Shown: positions 7,558-16,943, counted from the first letter of the stretch. The stretch is 45,002 bases of DNA from Aphodosoma sp045600865 (GCA_045600865.1 JAZRYS010000268.1:1-45002), one strand, 5' to 3'. Notes: generated by a model not told the origin, from the sequence alone. Made by a program: numbers and translations.

Positions 7558-7980
7558 TTAACGTTTATCGTTTTCCTTTTTATCGCCCACCTCCCAATGG
7601 CCACCTTTGTCAGGACCTATGCGTCGAATGATGTTTGCCTGCTGCAAGGCTTTGAGGTGTTTGCTGACGGCACTACGGTTGATTCCAAGCCTGTTTGCCA
7701 TCTGTGTGGTGGTGATTTTCATGTCTTGCCGTATCATAGAGACAATGGCATCACGGGTTTTCTGTCCACCTGAATCGTTTTTCTGTCCACCTTTTCTATC
7801 CACCTGCGTAGCTATTTCTCCTCCTTCCTGCATTGAACGGCAGAAGGTCATAATTTCTTGTCGCAAGTGTCTCTCCTGCATGTGCATCATGACATCTATG
7901 AAAACAGCTTCATTGTCATGTTCGCGAGAGTCGATAAGTGCCTGTATGTAGTCACCTTTTTCCTCTTTTGTCACCTTCAT
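7558..7980 (-). CDS. C-terminal half of a split Fic protein (helix-turn-helix part)
   Basis: This 140-residue frame continues the Fic gene at 8002-8679 in the same reading frame after a single TAG at 8002-8004. Read through, the junction gives RLLMNLL-stop-FEFGVLPMKV, which matches the normal Fic continuation (RLLMNYLQFxxGxxPxKI) if the TAG was once CAG. Residues about 1-50 are the final Fic helices, followed by a Gly/Gln-rich linker. Residues about 75-125 are a winged helix (TTTQMANRLGINRSAVSKHL) of the type found at the C-terminus of many Bacteroidales Fic proteins. An ATG at 7980 could restart translation, but I see no strong ribosome site. Confidence 0.75.
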   Translation of the reverse strand: MKVTKEEKGDYIQALIDSREHDNEAVFIDVMMHMQERHLRQEIMTFCRSMQEGGEIATQVDRKGGQKNDSGGQKTRDAIVSMIRQDMKITTTQMANRLGINRSAVSKHLKALQQANIIRRIGPDKGGHWEVGDKKENDKR

Positions 7981-8001
7981 AGGCAGTACACCAAATTCAA
8001 A

Positions 8002-8679
8002 CTACAGGAGATTCATTAGCAGACGGGTGGTACGACCATTGCCATCTGCCCATAGATGTATAGTGACCAAATGGTAATGCGCCCAGAAACTGAGTGCATA
8101 TATTGCCTGAATGTCAGTCACATTGACTTTGTGCCTTCTAATATTTAGTTCATTGCAAAACTTTTCAATTGAAGTTGGCACTTTCTGAAAATTCAGGTAA
8201 GACTTGCCACCTGCGCCAGCAGTTACATTCAAAAGACGCAATTCACCTTTTGCTGCCGAAAAAGAACCATTGAGGGTATTGTATTCGTTGCCTGTATGTT
8301 CCATCACCTTAGAGGCAAGTGAGCAAAGGAAAGCAGTTGTAATATCCGGATGAGTCTTGATTTGCTTCATGCCCCATTCGTATGCCGCTTTAAGGTCAAG
8401 GTTCATCATCTGCTCGTTAAGGGTTCGTCCCTTTGATGTGATTCCCTCATCAAATAGCAATTGATTTTCCAATTCCGTGACAGTACTTCCCTCGATAGCC
8501 GTTGAGTGGGTAATTATGGAATATAGGTAGAACTTGTCGTAGTCAATCTGGGTAGCTATCCCCAATTCATGATAAAGTTTCACCAACTCTGGAAGAGACA
8601 AATTGTCAATCGTGACTTTATGCTCTATCATAGAATTTTCGTCTATCAAAAGTATATGTTTTAATTCTTCAAATGTCAT
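8002..8679 (-). CDS. Fic-domain AMP-transferase, truncated by an in-frame amber codon
   Basis: Fic proteins transfer AMP or a related group to Ser, Thr or Tyr hydroxyls of target proteins. Residues 59-64 (STAIEG) match the inhibitory (S/T)xxxE(G/N) motif, here N-terminal, so this is class II. The catalytic motif HLWADGNGRTTR is at 208-219. It is complete except that Trp replaces the usual Phe. The frame stops at TAG (8002-8004) six codons after the motif. The remaining helices and the winged helix follow in the same frame at 7558-7980. The gene begins 4 bases after the stop of the PLD-SNF2 helicase and is probably cotranscribed with it. The product may be unstable without its last helices, or the amber may be read through. 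I lean towards a recent loss of function. Confidence 0.85.
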   Translation of the reverse strand: MTFEELKHILLIDENSMIEHKVTIDNLSLPELVKLYHELGIATQIDYDKFYLYSIITHSTAIEGSTVTELENQLLFDEGITSKGRTLNEQMMNLDLKAAYEWGMKQIKTHPDITTAFLCSLASKVMEHTGNEYNTLNGSFSAAKGELRLLNVTAGAGGKSYLNFQKVPTSIEKFCNELNIRRHKVNVTDIQAIYALSFWAHYHLVTIHLWADGNGRTTRLLMNLL

Positions 8680-8683
8680 AAAG

Positions 8684-11600
8684 TTATAATTTTGTCACAT
8701 ATTCCCAAGCTATGAGGTCGAAGTTGTCAAGTTGGAATTTCTTTTCGAGAAGCTGGTCTTTCGCTTCATTGTCTTTTGAAGCCACTGTCTTTCGCTGCAG
8801 AAGATTCTTGATGTTCTGCGTTGCCTGACGTGGAACCTTCTCGCTCATCCAATCCTTTATTATGTTGGAAAGTTTTTCAACTTTCTGTTGGTCTGGATGT
8901 TCAATCCATTCTGGCAGGAAAGTAGGCTGCATCTTATTGTTGCGAAGAAAATCAAGAGTCTGAGCTATGTTGACCTCCTCGATAGTCGTCGTATGTGCGT
9001 TACGGTCAACAGGCTGGCAAATCAGATAGAGATTCTCGTACCTGCGGTCACGTTCGTGTGCCTTGCGATGAGGATACCCGACAAGTGCGACAAGACTTTC
9101 GGGAATATCCTCGAAGAGATCTGACTCTATCTTGAAACCAGAGAATGCACCAATAGGCATGGAGAGGAAAAAATCCTTGCGACTGTTGAGGAACTCCATC
9201 AAATCCTGACGGAAAGTCTCAAGCGAAAGGTTGGCAAGAGTGACTGTCTGAGGTTGCTCTATATCGCTGATGTTCTTCTTCATCTGCTCAAGCAGTTTCT
9301 TTGTGTTCTCGTCGATGATAGGGTTGTCGGACATCATCTCTTTTATCTTCTGGTTGACGTCAAGCGTCTCTGCACCCACAATAGCCATAGCAACCATACG
9401 GTCATTGATGCGCTTGGCAAGGTTCAACACCTCATCATAATCAGTTGCTGGCCAGAAGTTGACGCTGCCAATCTCCTTGTTCTCAGAGCCTATACGGTCG
9501 ATACGTCCAAAACGTTGAATGAGACGCACAGGATTCCAGTGAATGTCGTAATTGACCACAAGGTCTGCATCCTGAAGGTTCTGACCCTCGGAGAGACAGT
9601 CTGTTGCAATAAGTATATCTATCTCGCTGCAGACAAGAGCGTGAGTCTCAGGGCTGATGTCAGGCAGAAGGGATTTCCATTCATCGAACGACACATTCCA
9701 TTTCTGACGTTCAGCATCATAATGTTTTTCATAAAAACTGTCGTTCATACGGACATAATGGTCATCCCATTTCTTTTCCTTATAAAGCTTGCTCATTGGG
9801 GCGAAACGCTGAAGCACCTGTCCGAACTTGGCAGTAGTGCCTTCAGGTGTATAGGTGATGCTGCCAGAGACACATGCCATCCTTGCCTTGAGTGCTGCAT
9901 CTTTTGAAAGCTGATTATATAGATATTTGGCAGTATCGCTGAAAGCAGTGAAGATGACCAATTTGCGGTTCTCCTGTTTTTGCTTGTCGAGTACAATACG
10001 TCTCAGTTCTTCAAGTTTTTCGTCTTTCCTTACACCAGACTCAAACTGCTGTTTGAAAAGCAATATGTTGTCATAGAACGCCTGAAGTGCCCTAACATCA
10101 TGTTCAAGGTCAGACTTGAACCTCATAATCTCTTTCATCTTTGAAAGGTCTATGCGACCTTTGTCAAGAGAAGTCTTAATCTCCTCGTACTCTTCGTTTT
10201 CATCGTCGGCAATATCATTTGTCTGGATGGTGATTGTAGGATTTTGTCCAAGATTTATGAAATTCTCAACACGCCTCAATGTCTCCTTGTGCACATTCAG
10301 CACCTTCTCAACTGTTGTGAAACAGGCAAACCAACTGCTTTCAAGACGCTTGGTAAAAAGTGTAGCCATCATCTTGACAAGTGATGCCTCACGGAATGAA
10401 TCATCCTGCCAGTCCTTTGAATTGGTGTTGCCCATATACATACTTGGTTTGTATGCAGTAAGGTTTGACGATAGTAGGGCATCGTAAATCTCGTTGAAAC
10501 CATGGTAGTTGCCAAGTTCGCTGATGCCCTTGTATATGTTGACAGGCTCTTTCTGCTTAGGAAAACCGAGGTTGCTCTTGGTTGTCTGTTCTACCATCTT
10601 ACGTGTTCGCGCAACGATAAGACGGTCTGTGAGGTTGAAAAACCTCGTCGGGAGTTTACTGATTAGTCCACCTATTGTACGGTCAGGCTGCTCTGTCCAA
10701 TCAGTATATTTTGTCTGTGCGTTTTTGAACAGTGTCGTCAGAGATTCCACGTCAAACTCCTCGTCGAAAGCATTTTCACGGCCATGGCCTATGAGATTGA
10801 ACTGGTTGCGTACATCCGTCAGACGGTTGTTTATAGGTGTGGCGGAGAGTTGCAGAACTTTGACAATACGCTTGTCGTCACGGTCGGCAATAATCTGTTT
10901 GAGAAGCATTTCGTAGCGTTGCGACTTGTCGTTGCGCAGGTTGTGACTTTCGTCAACAACCACAAGCAACTTGTTCTGACTCTTGAGATAAGAGAGACTA
11001 CCCTTCTCTTTGCTCGCAAGACGGTTATCCTGAAGGTCTGTATGGAAATTGACTATGAACCGCAGACGGTCGTTCTCGAAACGCGAACCTGCAAACTCTT
11101 GATACTGTTCCCAGTTCTGCTGAAGTTTCTTAGGGCAGAAAACAGCGACTGTATAACCTTTATTCTGGAAATACCACATAACCGCAAGTGCCGAGAAAGT
11201 CTTTCCAAGACCTACAGCATCTGCCAATATTGCACCATTGTATTTCTCAAGCATCTGAATTAGAGAAATCACTCCTTTCTGCTGGTAGTCAAAGAGGGTG
11301 TCCTTGTAAATGACTGTATTCTGAAGGAGGTCAATATCCTTGCGCATCTCAGGCGACTCGATGTCAATCTCAGACTTGAAATACTCGAAAAGGATTTTGT
11401 AGTAAATCTCCTCCGGGGTGTATTTCCTGAGAATGGTGTCTGCTATCAGGTTGATGAAATATTGCTTTACCGTAATTTTCTCTGATTTAGGATTCTCAGG
11501 ATCAGAAGGGATAAGTTCGTTGTCCTTAATTCCTTTCCAAAGTTCGTCAAACCATTTCTGATGAGAGACAAACGTTGTTGAATGACCAGTCTCGGCAACA

Positions 11601-12094
11601 TTCAGTTCTACATTCGACGACTTCACTAAGCCAAGGCCAGCTTCAGTAAGATTAGACGAACCTGTAATATAACTATCGAAAGATGACTCGTTATTATCCG
11701 TAAAGATATATGATTTTGCATGGCAGAATGCCTTGGTTATAGCACGAATGGCAACATCGTCCTGACTCAAAAAGTCAATGGCCTTCTGTGCATCATCACT
11801 TAACGAAAGCATTGACTTTATGCCATTGTCGTCCGACAAAAGGTCGATGGCACATTTACCCTCGTCCTCAGGCGAACGACCGGCAATCTTGGAGAGGACA
11901 AAGCGGAATTTTGTGTTGTCCGCCATCACCTCTTTGATGAAATTCAGTCCTTTAATAGTGAAAAAGCCTGTCACAACATCAAGATTGCCCTCACGCCTAT
12001 TATCCTTACCCATCAGCGATATGATGGCATGACCAGTGCTTGTTGTATCAATGGTTTTGATGTTGTCGTAGTCACGAATATTGTCTATCAGCAT
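8684..12094 (-). CDS. PLD-nuclease / SNF2-family helicase fusion (restriction translocase subunit)
   Basis: This 1136-residue protein has an N-terminal phospholipase D-like domain with a single HxK motif (HAK near residue 125, then GSSNLTEAGLG). It continues with a two-lobed SNF2-type superfamily 2 motor: motif I LADAVGLGKT near 290, DESH near 380, SATP after that, and motif VI QRFGRIDRIG near 858. A C-terminal region of about 270 residues follows. I chose the ATG at 12094 because the longer start at 12106 is a TTG only about 10 bases from the likely transcript start. Single-HKD domains act as dimeric, metal-independent nucleases in known restriction enzymes (BfiI, NgoAVII, CglI). With the methyltransferase at 3120-6851 the pair resembles a split single-chain Type I enzyme: motor and nuclease here, modification and recognition there. 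DISARM also has PLD and SNF2 proteins, but its DrmA and DrmB partners are absent. Confidence 0.88.
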   Translation of the reverse strand: MLIDNIRDYDNIKTIDTTSTGHAIISLMGKDNRREGNLDVVTGFFTIKGLNFIKEVMADNTKFRFVLSKIAGRSPEDEGKCAIDLLSDDNGIKSMLSLSDDAQKAIDFLSQDDVAIRAITKAFCHAKSYIFTDNNESSFDSYITGSSNLTEAGLGLVKSSNVELNVAETGHSTTFVSHQKWFDELWKGIKDNELIPSDPENPKSEKITVKQYFINLIADTILRKYTPEEIYYKILFEYFKSEIDIESPEMRKDIDLLQNTVIYKDTLFDYQQKGVISLIQMLEKYNGAILADAVGLGKTFSALAVMWYFQNKGYTVAVFCPKKLQQNWEQYQEFAGSRFENDRLRFIVNFHTDLQDNRLASKEKGSLSYLKSQNKLLVVVDESHNLRNDKSQRYEMLLKQIIADRDDKRIVKVLQLSATPINNRLTDVRNQFNLIGHGRENAFDEEFDVESLTTLFKNAQTKYTDWTEQPDRTIGGLISKLPTRFFNLTDRLIVARTRKMVEQTTKSNLGFPKQKEPVNIYKGISELGNYHGFNEIYDALLSSNLTAYKPSMYMGNTNSKDWQDDSFREASLVKMMATLFTKRLESSWFACFTTVEKVLNVHKETLRRVENFINLGQNPTITIQTNDIADDENEEYEEIKTSLDKGRIDLSKMKEIMRFKSDLEHDVRALQAFYDNILLFKQQFESGVRKDEKLEELRRIVLDKQKQENRKLVIFTAFSDTAKYLYNQLSKDAALKARMACVSGSITYTPEGTTAKFGQVLQRFAPMSKLYKEKKWDDHYVRMNDSFYEKHYDAERQKWNVSFDEWKSLLPDISPETHALVCSEIDILIATDCLSEGQNLQDADLVVNYDIHWNPVRLIQRFGRIDRIGSENKEIGSVNFWPATDYDEVLNLAKRINDRMVAMAIVGAETLDVNQKIKEMMSDNPIIDENTKKLLEQMKKNISDIEQPQTVTLANLSLETFRQDLMEFLNSRKDFFLSMPIGAFSGFKIESDLFEDIPESLVALVGYPHRKAHERDRRYENLYLICQPVDRNAHTTTIEEVNIAQTLDFLRNNKMQPTFLPEWIEHPDQQKVEKLSNIIKDWMSEKVPRQATQNIKNLLQRKTVASKDNEAKDQLLEKKFQLDNFDLIAWEYVTKL

Positions 12095-12122
12095 AAAATA
12101 TCGCAATATAATAATCAGCCTG

Positions 12123-12154
12123 CAAATTTACGACAATTTTTTGTTTTACGCAAA
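12123..12154 (-). promoter_or_regulatory. Bacteroidetes promoter of the helicase-Fic transcript
   Basis: TTTG (12151-12154), 20 bases, TAAATTTG (12123-12130) on the minus strand. The predicted start of transcription, near 12116, leaves a leader of about 20 bases before the ATG at 12094. It shares 35 identical bases with the promoter at 7494-7528. Confidence 0.85.
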
Positions 12155-12190
12155 TGGTTTTGCAATTATTTTTGAACGAGATAACAAAAA

Positions 12191-12214
12191 GCCCCCGACT
12201 GAGAGGTCGAGGGC
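12191..12214 (-). terminator. Intrinsic terminator after ppdK
   Basis: Arms GCCCCCGAC (12191-12199) and GTCGAGGGC (12206-12214) form a stem with one mismatch. It is extended by A-T pairs and followed, on the minus strand, by a run of five T. It lies 26 bases after the ppdK stop and shields the defence island from the housekeeping operon. Confidence 0.85.
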
Positions 12215-12239
12215 TTTAAAAGAATATGTAATAGAAGTA

Positions 12240-14969
12240 TTACTTTCCGTTACGGATAGCAGCCTGTGCTGCAGCAAGGCGTGCGATTGGAACACGGAAT
12301 GGAGAGCAGCTGACATAGTCGAGGCCTACACGATGGCAGAAATCAACAGATGATGGCTCACCACCATGCTCACCGCAGATACCGCACTTCAGGTCTGGAC
12401 GTACTGAGCGGCCCTTCTCTGTTGCCATCTGAACGAGCTGGCCAACACCATTCTGGTCGAGTACGCGGAATGGGTCATTCTTCAGAATCTTTTTATCAAG
12501 ATATGTTGGCAAAAATGAAGCGATGTCATCACGTGAGTAACCGAATGTCATCTGAGTCAAGTCGTTAGTACCGAATGAGAAGAACTCTGCCTCTGTTGCA
12601 ATGCGGTTTGCCGTAAGGGCAGCACGTGGAATCTCAATCATTGTACCAACTTTGAACTCTACCCTATCCTTACGCTCTGCAAAGAGTTTCTCGGCTGTTT
12701 CGAGGATTACCTTCTTCTGGTTTGCAAACTCGTAGAGGATACCTGTCAGAGGCACCATAATCTCAGGAATTGCATAAACACCCTCTGCCTTGAGGTCGAG
12801 AACAGCACCAAGGATTGCACGTGTCTGCATCTCAGTGATTTCTGGATATGTATTGCCAAGACGACATCCACGATGGCCAAGCATTGGATTTGCCTCGTGC
12901 AATGAGTTCACGCGGTTGCGAATATAGTCGTAAGAAACGCCCATGATCTCAGCCAACTCACGCTGCTCACGCTCCTCGTGAGGAACAAATTCGTGCAAAG
13001 GTGGGTCTAGAAGACGTACTGTAACAGGACAACCAGCCATAGCCTTGAAGATGCCACGGAAGTCTTCCTGCTGATATGGCAGAATCTTCTTCAAAGCAAC
13101 GCGACGGCCAGTCTCTGTCTCAGCAAGAATCATCTCACGCATAGCACGAATTTTCTCGCCCTCGAAGAACATGTGCTCTGTACGGCAGAGACCAATACCG
13201 ATAGCACCGAAGTTGCGTGCTGTCTGTGCATCACGTGGAGTATCAGCATTTGTGCGGACTTTCAGACGTGTATATTTGTCGGCAAGAGCCATCAAATCTG
13301 AGAAGTCCTTGTCAAGTTCTGCATCCTTGGTAGCAACAAGTCCGAGATAAACTTCGCCAGTTGAACCGTTGATAGAGATGTAGTCACCCTCCTTGATAGT
13401 CTCACCGGCAATCTTGATTGTCTTTGCCTTATAATCAATTACCAGGTCACCTGCACCTGATACGCAGCACTTACCCATACCACGTGCAACAACTGCTGCG
13501 TGAGATGTCATACCTCCACGCTTAGTCAATATACCTTGTGCAACATTCATACCTTCGAGGTCTTCTGGAGAAGTCTCGATACGTACCATGATTACTTTCT
13601 CCTTGCGGGCAGCCCAAGCAGCTGCATCGTCCGCACTGAAGACAACCTTACCGCAAGCAGCACCTGGACTGGCCGCAAGACCTTTTGTGAGAACTCGTGC
13701 CTTTGCCTGAGCTTCCTTGTCGAATATTGGGTGAAGAAGTTCGTCAAGTTTGTTTGGCTCAACGCGCATGACAGCTTCCTGCTCAGTAATCATACCCTGA
13801 CGGAGCATATCCATTGCAATCTTGACCATTGCCGCACCTGTACGCTTACCATTACGTGTCTGAAGAAACCAGAGTTTGCCCTCTTGTACGGTAAACTCCA
13901 TATCCTGCATATCACGATAGTGATTTTCGAGTTTTGTCTGGATTGAGTTGAGTTCTTTGTAAATCTCAGGCATTGACTCTTCCATAGATGGATATTTAGC
14001 AAGACGCTCTTCCTCGCTTACACCGGCAAGACGTGCCCAACGCTGTGAACCTTCCTTTGTAATCTGCTGAGGTGTGCGGATACCTGCAACGACATCCTCG
14101 CCCTGAGCGTTGATGAGGTACTCACCGTTGAAGAGATCCTCACCTGTTGCTGCATTACGGCTGAAGCATACACCTGTTGCAGAAGTATTGCCCATGTTAC
14201 CGAATACCATTGCCATTACGCTGACAGCAGTACCCCACTCTGCAGGGATTCCTTCCATCTTACGATAGAGGATAGCACGCTCGTTCATCCAAGAATCGAA
14301 TACAGCGCAGATAGCACCCCACAACTGCTCGTAAACATCGTCTGGGAAGTTTTTGCCAGTCTGCTTGAGAATAGCAGCCTTGAAACGCTTGACGAGTTCC
14401 TTGAGGTCGTCAACTGTGAGTTCGAGGTCTTTCTCGATACCTCTTGCCTTCTTGACATCCTCTATGATAGCCTCGAATGGATCAATGTCTGTCTTGTTCA
14501 CTGGTTTGAGTCCGAGAACGACATCACCATACATCTGAACGAAACGGCGATATGAATCCCAAACGAAACGAGGGTTGTTTGTTTTCTTAATCAAACCTTC
14601 AACTACCTGGTCGTTCAAACCAAGGTTGAGGATTGTATCCATCATACCTGGCATTGAAGCACGCGCACCTGAACGTACAGAAACAAGCAACGGATTCTTT
14701 ACGTCACCGAACTTAGAGTTCATCAACTCTTCGACATGTTTCAAAGCAGCATCAACATCATTCTTGAGCAATTTCACTACCTCATCTTTACCAAGCTGGA
14801 AATACTCATTACATACATCAGTAGTGATTGTGAATCCTGGAGGCACTGGCACTCCAATAAGGTTCATCTCGGCAAGGTTCGCGCCCTTACCGCCAAGCAG
14901 ATTTCTCATATCTGCTTTACCTTCAGCGCATCCATTGCCAAAGGTATAGACTCTTTTCTTATTGTCCAT
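12240..14969 (-). CDS. ppdK: Pyruvate, phosphate dikinase
   Basis: It interconverts pyruvate, ATP and phosphate with phosphoenolpyruvate, AMP and pyrophosphate in the cytosol. Starting at MDNKKRVYTFG (ATG at 14969) the protein has 909 residues, normal for the family. It shows the N-terminal ATP-grasp start (GGKGANLAEM), the swivelling phosphohistidine domain (GGMTSHAAVVARGMGK) and the C-terminal TIM barrel with GLCRTEHMFF, FGTNDLTQMTFGYSRDD and CGICGEHGG. The longer reading frame to 15005 would overlap dgt and is less likely. It is the last gene of the bamD-to-ppdK run. In Bacteroidales this enzyme works together with PPi-dependent phosphofructokinase, which is encoded nearby at 19895-21550, in a pyrophosphate-saving glycolysis. 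Confidence 0.97.
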   Translation of the reverse strand: MDNKKRVYTFGNGCAEGKADMRNLLGGKGANLAEMNLIGVPVPPGFTITTDVCNEYFQLGKDEVVKLLKNDVDAALKHVEELMNSKFGDVKNPLLVSVRSGARASMPGMMDTILNLGLNDQVVEGLIKKTNNPRFVWDSYRRFVQMYGDVVLGLKPVNKTDIDPFEAIIEDVKKARGIEKDLELTVDDLKELVKRFKAAILKQTGKNFPDDVYEQLWGAICAVFDSWMNERAILYRKMEGIPAEWGTAVSVMAMVFGNMGNTSATGVCFSRNAATGEDLFNGEYLINAQGEDVVAGIRTPQQITKEGSQRWARLAGVSEEERLAKYPSMEESMPEIYKELNSIQTKLENHYRDMQDMEFTVQEGKLWFLQTRNGKRTGAAMVKIAMDMLRQGMITEQEAVMRVEPNKLDELLHPIFDKEAQAKARVLTKGLAASPGAACGKVVFSADDAAAWAARKEKVIMVRIETSPEDLEGMNVAQGILTKRGGMTSHAAVVARGMGKCCVSGAGDLVIDYKAKTIKIAGETIKEGDYISINGSTGEVYLGLVATKDAELDKDFSDLMALADKYTRLKVRTNADTPRDAQTARNFGAIGIGLCRTEHMFFEGEKIRAMREMILAETETGRRVALKKILPYQQEDFRGIFKAMAGCPVTVRLLDPPLHEFVPHEEREQRELAEIMGVSYDYIRNRVNSLHEANPMLGHRGCRLGNTYPEITEMQTRAILGAVLDLKAEGVYAIPEIMVPLTGILYEFANQKKVILETAEKLFAERKDRVEFKVGTMIEIPRAALTANRIATEAEFFSFGTNDLTQMTFGYSRDDIASFLPTYLDKKILKNDPFRVLDQNGVGQLVQMATEKGRSVRPDLKCGICGEHGGEPSSVDFCHRVGLDYVSCSPFRVPIARLAAAQAAIRNGK

Positions 14970-15001
14970 TTGTTTTATAATTAAGTGTTTTTTATAATCT
15001 A

Positions 15002-16336
15002 TCATATACGAGGCAAGCTCATACCGTTAATTTTTGAATAGAGGTCAAGGGCATATACATCCGTCATTCCGCTTATGTAGTCCAACACACTCTGCACACG
15101 GAGATAATCATTCTCTGCACGCACTGCATACTGCTGAGGTATGCGGTCAAGAAAGAGACGCGAATAAGATTTGTCAGGTTCAAAGACAGCCGCCATAATC
15201 AATTCCAGCAGTTCAGATATTATCTTGTAACCTGCCAGTTCTATATCGACAACCATTTGAGAACGATAGATGTGCTTGGCTGAAAACTCTGCACACACTT
15301 CATATTGCTTACGCAAATCGCCTGTGACACAATCAAGCAACGATCCTTGGAAACTACCTGAAAGTATCTCTTCTTCATGGTTAATAAAGGCTTGGCTCGT
15401 TGCATTCACCAGAAGTCCCATGACAGTGCTACGCAGATATGCTATGCGTTCGTTTCTGTCTTCCACTTTGCCGAATATCATCTGAGCCCTATTGCGCTTT
15501 GTCTCATCCAAATATCCCATCAAGAGAGAGACTGTATCATCGTAAGAAATTATCTTGAGTTTGAAAGCATCCTCAATGTCCATCAGTTCGTAACAGATAT
15601 CATCAGCTGCCTCAACTATATACACCAATGGATAACGGGCGTAACGTTCCTGGTGAAACGAATTGCGCACTATACCCATATCTTCTGCAATGCGGTCGTA
15701 AGATGGCTTGTCAGAGACAAAAAAGCCGAACTTCTGTTTCCCAGAGTCGGCATATATTGATTGATATGGATATTTTACAATTGAGGCCAAAGTAGGGTAT
15801 GTAAAAACAAAACCTCCCGCTCTACGGCCTTCGAAAGTATGAGTCAACAATCTGAAAGTATTGGCGTTACCCTCGAACATCTCAAGGTCACGCCATTCTT
15901 CATCCTTGATTGCAAGCCTCTCCTTATATTCCTGACCTTTACGTTCAGAGAAGAATGTACCAATTGCATTTTCTCCAGAATGACCAAATGGGGGATTGCC
16001 CATATCGTGTGCCAGACAGGCTGTTGCCACAATCGTTCCTATCTCAGTGAACAGATGAGCATTCTCTGGATGGCGTTTTGACAGTTCCACGCCAACGATA
16101 TTGGCGATGGAACGGCCTATGCAAGAGACTTCAAGACTGTGTGTAAGCCTATTATGTACAAATACACTTCCAGGTAAAGGAAAGACCTGAGTCTTGTTCT
16201 GTAAACGGCGGAAAGGCGGTGAAAATATCAAACGGTCATAGTCACGCTGAAATTCAGTGCGACTATCATGATTGCCGGCATAGAAATTCTCCATGCCAAA
16301 CCGTTTGGTAGTTATCAGTCGCCCCCAATCCATCAC
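15002..16336 (-). CDS. dgt: dGTP triphosphohydrolase (HD domain)
   Basis: The 444-residue protein should hydrolyse dGTP, and perhaps other dNTPs, to the nucleoside and triphosphate. The HD metal site is visible as HNRLTHSLEV and ACLAHDMGNPPFGHSGE, and the N-terminus has FRRLQNKTQVFPL, both characteristic of this family. Two adjacent ATGs begin the gene at 16336 and 16333, overlapping the stop codon of the lipoprotein gene, so translation is probably coupled. ppdK starts 32 bases downstream. A role in dNTP balance, or in phage defence as for some dGTPases, cannot be told apart from sequence; the operon setting favours housekeeping. Confidence 0.95.
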   Translation of the reverse strand: MMDWGRLITTKRFGMENFYAGNHDSRTEFQRDYDRLIFSPPFRRLQNKTQVFPLPGSVFVHNRLTHSLEVSCIGRSIANIVGVELSKRHPENAHLFTEIGTIVATACLAHDMGNPPFGHSGENAIGTFFSERKGQEYKERLAIKDEEWRDLEMFEGNANTFRLLTHTFEGRRAGGFVFTYPTLASIVKYPYQSIYADSGKQKFGFFVSDKPSYDRIAEDMGIVRNSFHQERYARYPLVYIVEAADDICYELMDIEDAFKLKIISYDDTVSLLMGYLDETKRNRAQMIFGKVEDRNERIAYLRSTVMGLLVNATSQAFINHEEEILSGSFQGSLLDCVTGDLRKQYEVCAEFSAKHIYRSQMVVDIELAGYKIISELLELIMAAVFEPDKSYSRLFLDRIPQQYAVRAENDYLRVQSVLDYISGMTDVYALDLYSKINGMSLPRI

Positions 16337-16935
16337 TTATTTTTCTTACCGTTGTACGAGAATGTAACAGGTATTGCAGGCAAAGTAATACCACTACCAC
16401 TATTGCCACGCGAAATAGTTGGGCGTAATTTCAATTTAACTGTTGATGCCTTATCATTAATACCTGCAAAATTCTTGACTATGTTGACAACTTGCGCACG
16501 GTTGTCGGCATTAAGCAAATTTGCAAGGTCTGTTTTTATGCCTACTGGAAGTACTGCTATCTTACCTGGTTCTACCCGGAAAGCCTTCTGCAAATCGCCC
16601 GAGGCAATATTCAGTTCATCAATTGCAACATCATACTTCACGTTTGAAATGCCCGCTGCCACTTCGCCAGGGTTTTTCACATTGACATTGACCGTCATTT
16701 CAAGAGGCAGTGAACTGAAATTTCCTGCGATCAGATTGGCAATCTTGGTCAAATTAGAAAGTTGCAACATAGAACTTGTACTACTGCAATCTATTCCTGC
16801 CACCTTAATTCCTGTGATTGAATTATAGGAGTATTGGCAATTCTTAAGTTGAAACGCACTTTTAATTGCTTCACAAGAAACCATAGTGAGAGCAATAAGC
16901 ACTACGGCAAATCCTACAAATACTTTCTTTTTCAT
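16333..16935 (-). CDS. LEA14-like lipoprotein
   Basis: From the ATG at 16935 the product has 200 residues. It has a lipoprotein signal (MKKKVFVGFAVVLIALTMVSC, written here as basic residues, a hydrophobic run and the lipobox ending at Cys21). The mature part resembles late-embryogenesis-abundant type 2 domains, with NVNVKNPGEVAAGISNVKYD and a following beta-rich stretch. It is expected to be anchored to the inner or outer membrane facing the periplasm; its biochemical role is unknown. It starts 8 bases after lysS and its stop overlaps the dgt start. Confidence 0.8.
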   Translation of the reverse strand: MKKKVFVGFAVVLIALTMVSCEAIKSAFQLKNCQYSYNSITGIKVAGIDCSSTSSMLQLSNLTKIANLIAGNFSSLPLEMTVNVNVKNPGEVAAGISNVKYDVAIDELNIASGDLQKAFRVEPGKIAVLPVGIKTDLANLLNADNRAQVVNIVKNFAGINDKASTVKLKLRPTISRGNSGSGITLPAIPVTFSYNGKKNK

Positions 16936-16943
16936 AGTCGTAA

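Noticed and set aside
8684..12094. DISARM system (PLD protein, SNF2 helicase, adenine methyltransferase)
   Set aside because: The DrmA helicase with DUF1998 and DrmB are absent, and PLD and SNF2 are fused in one protein.
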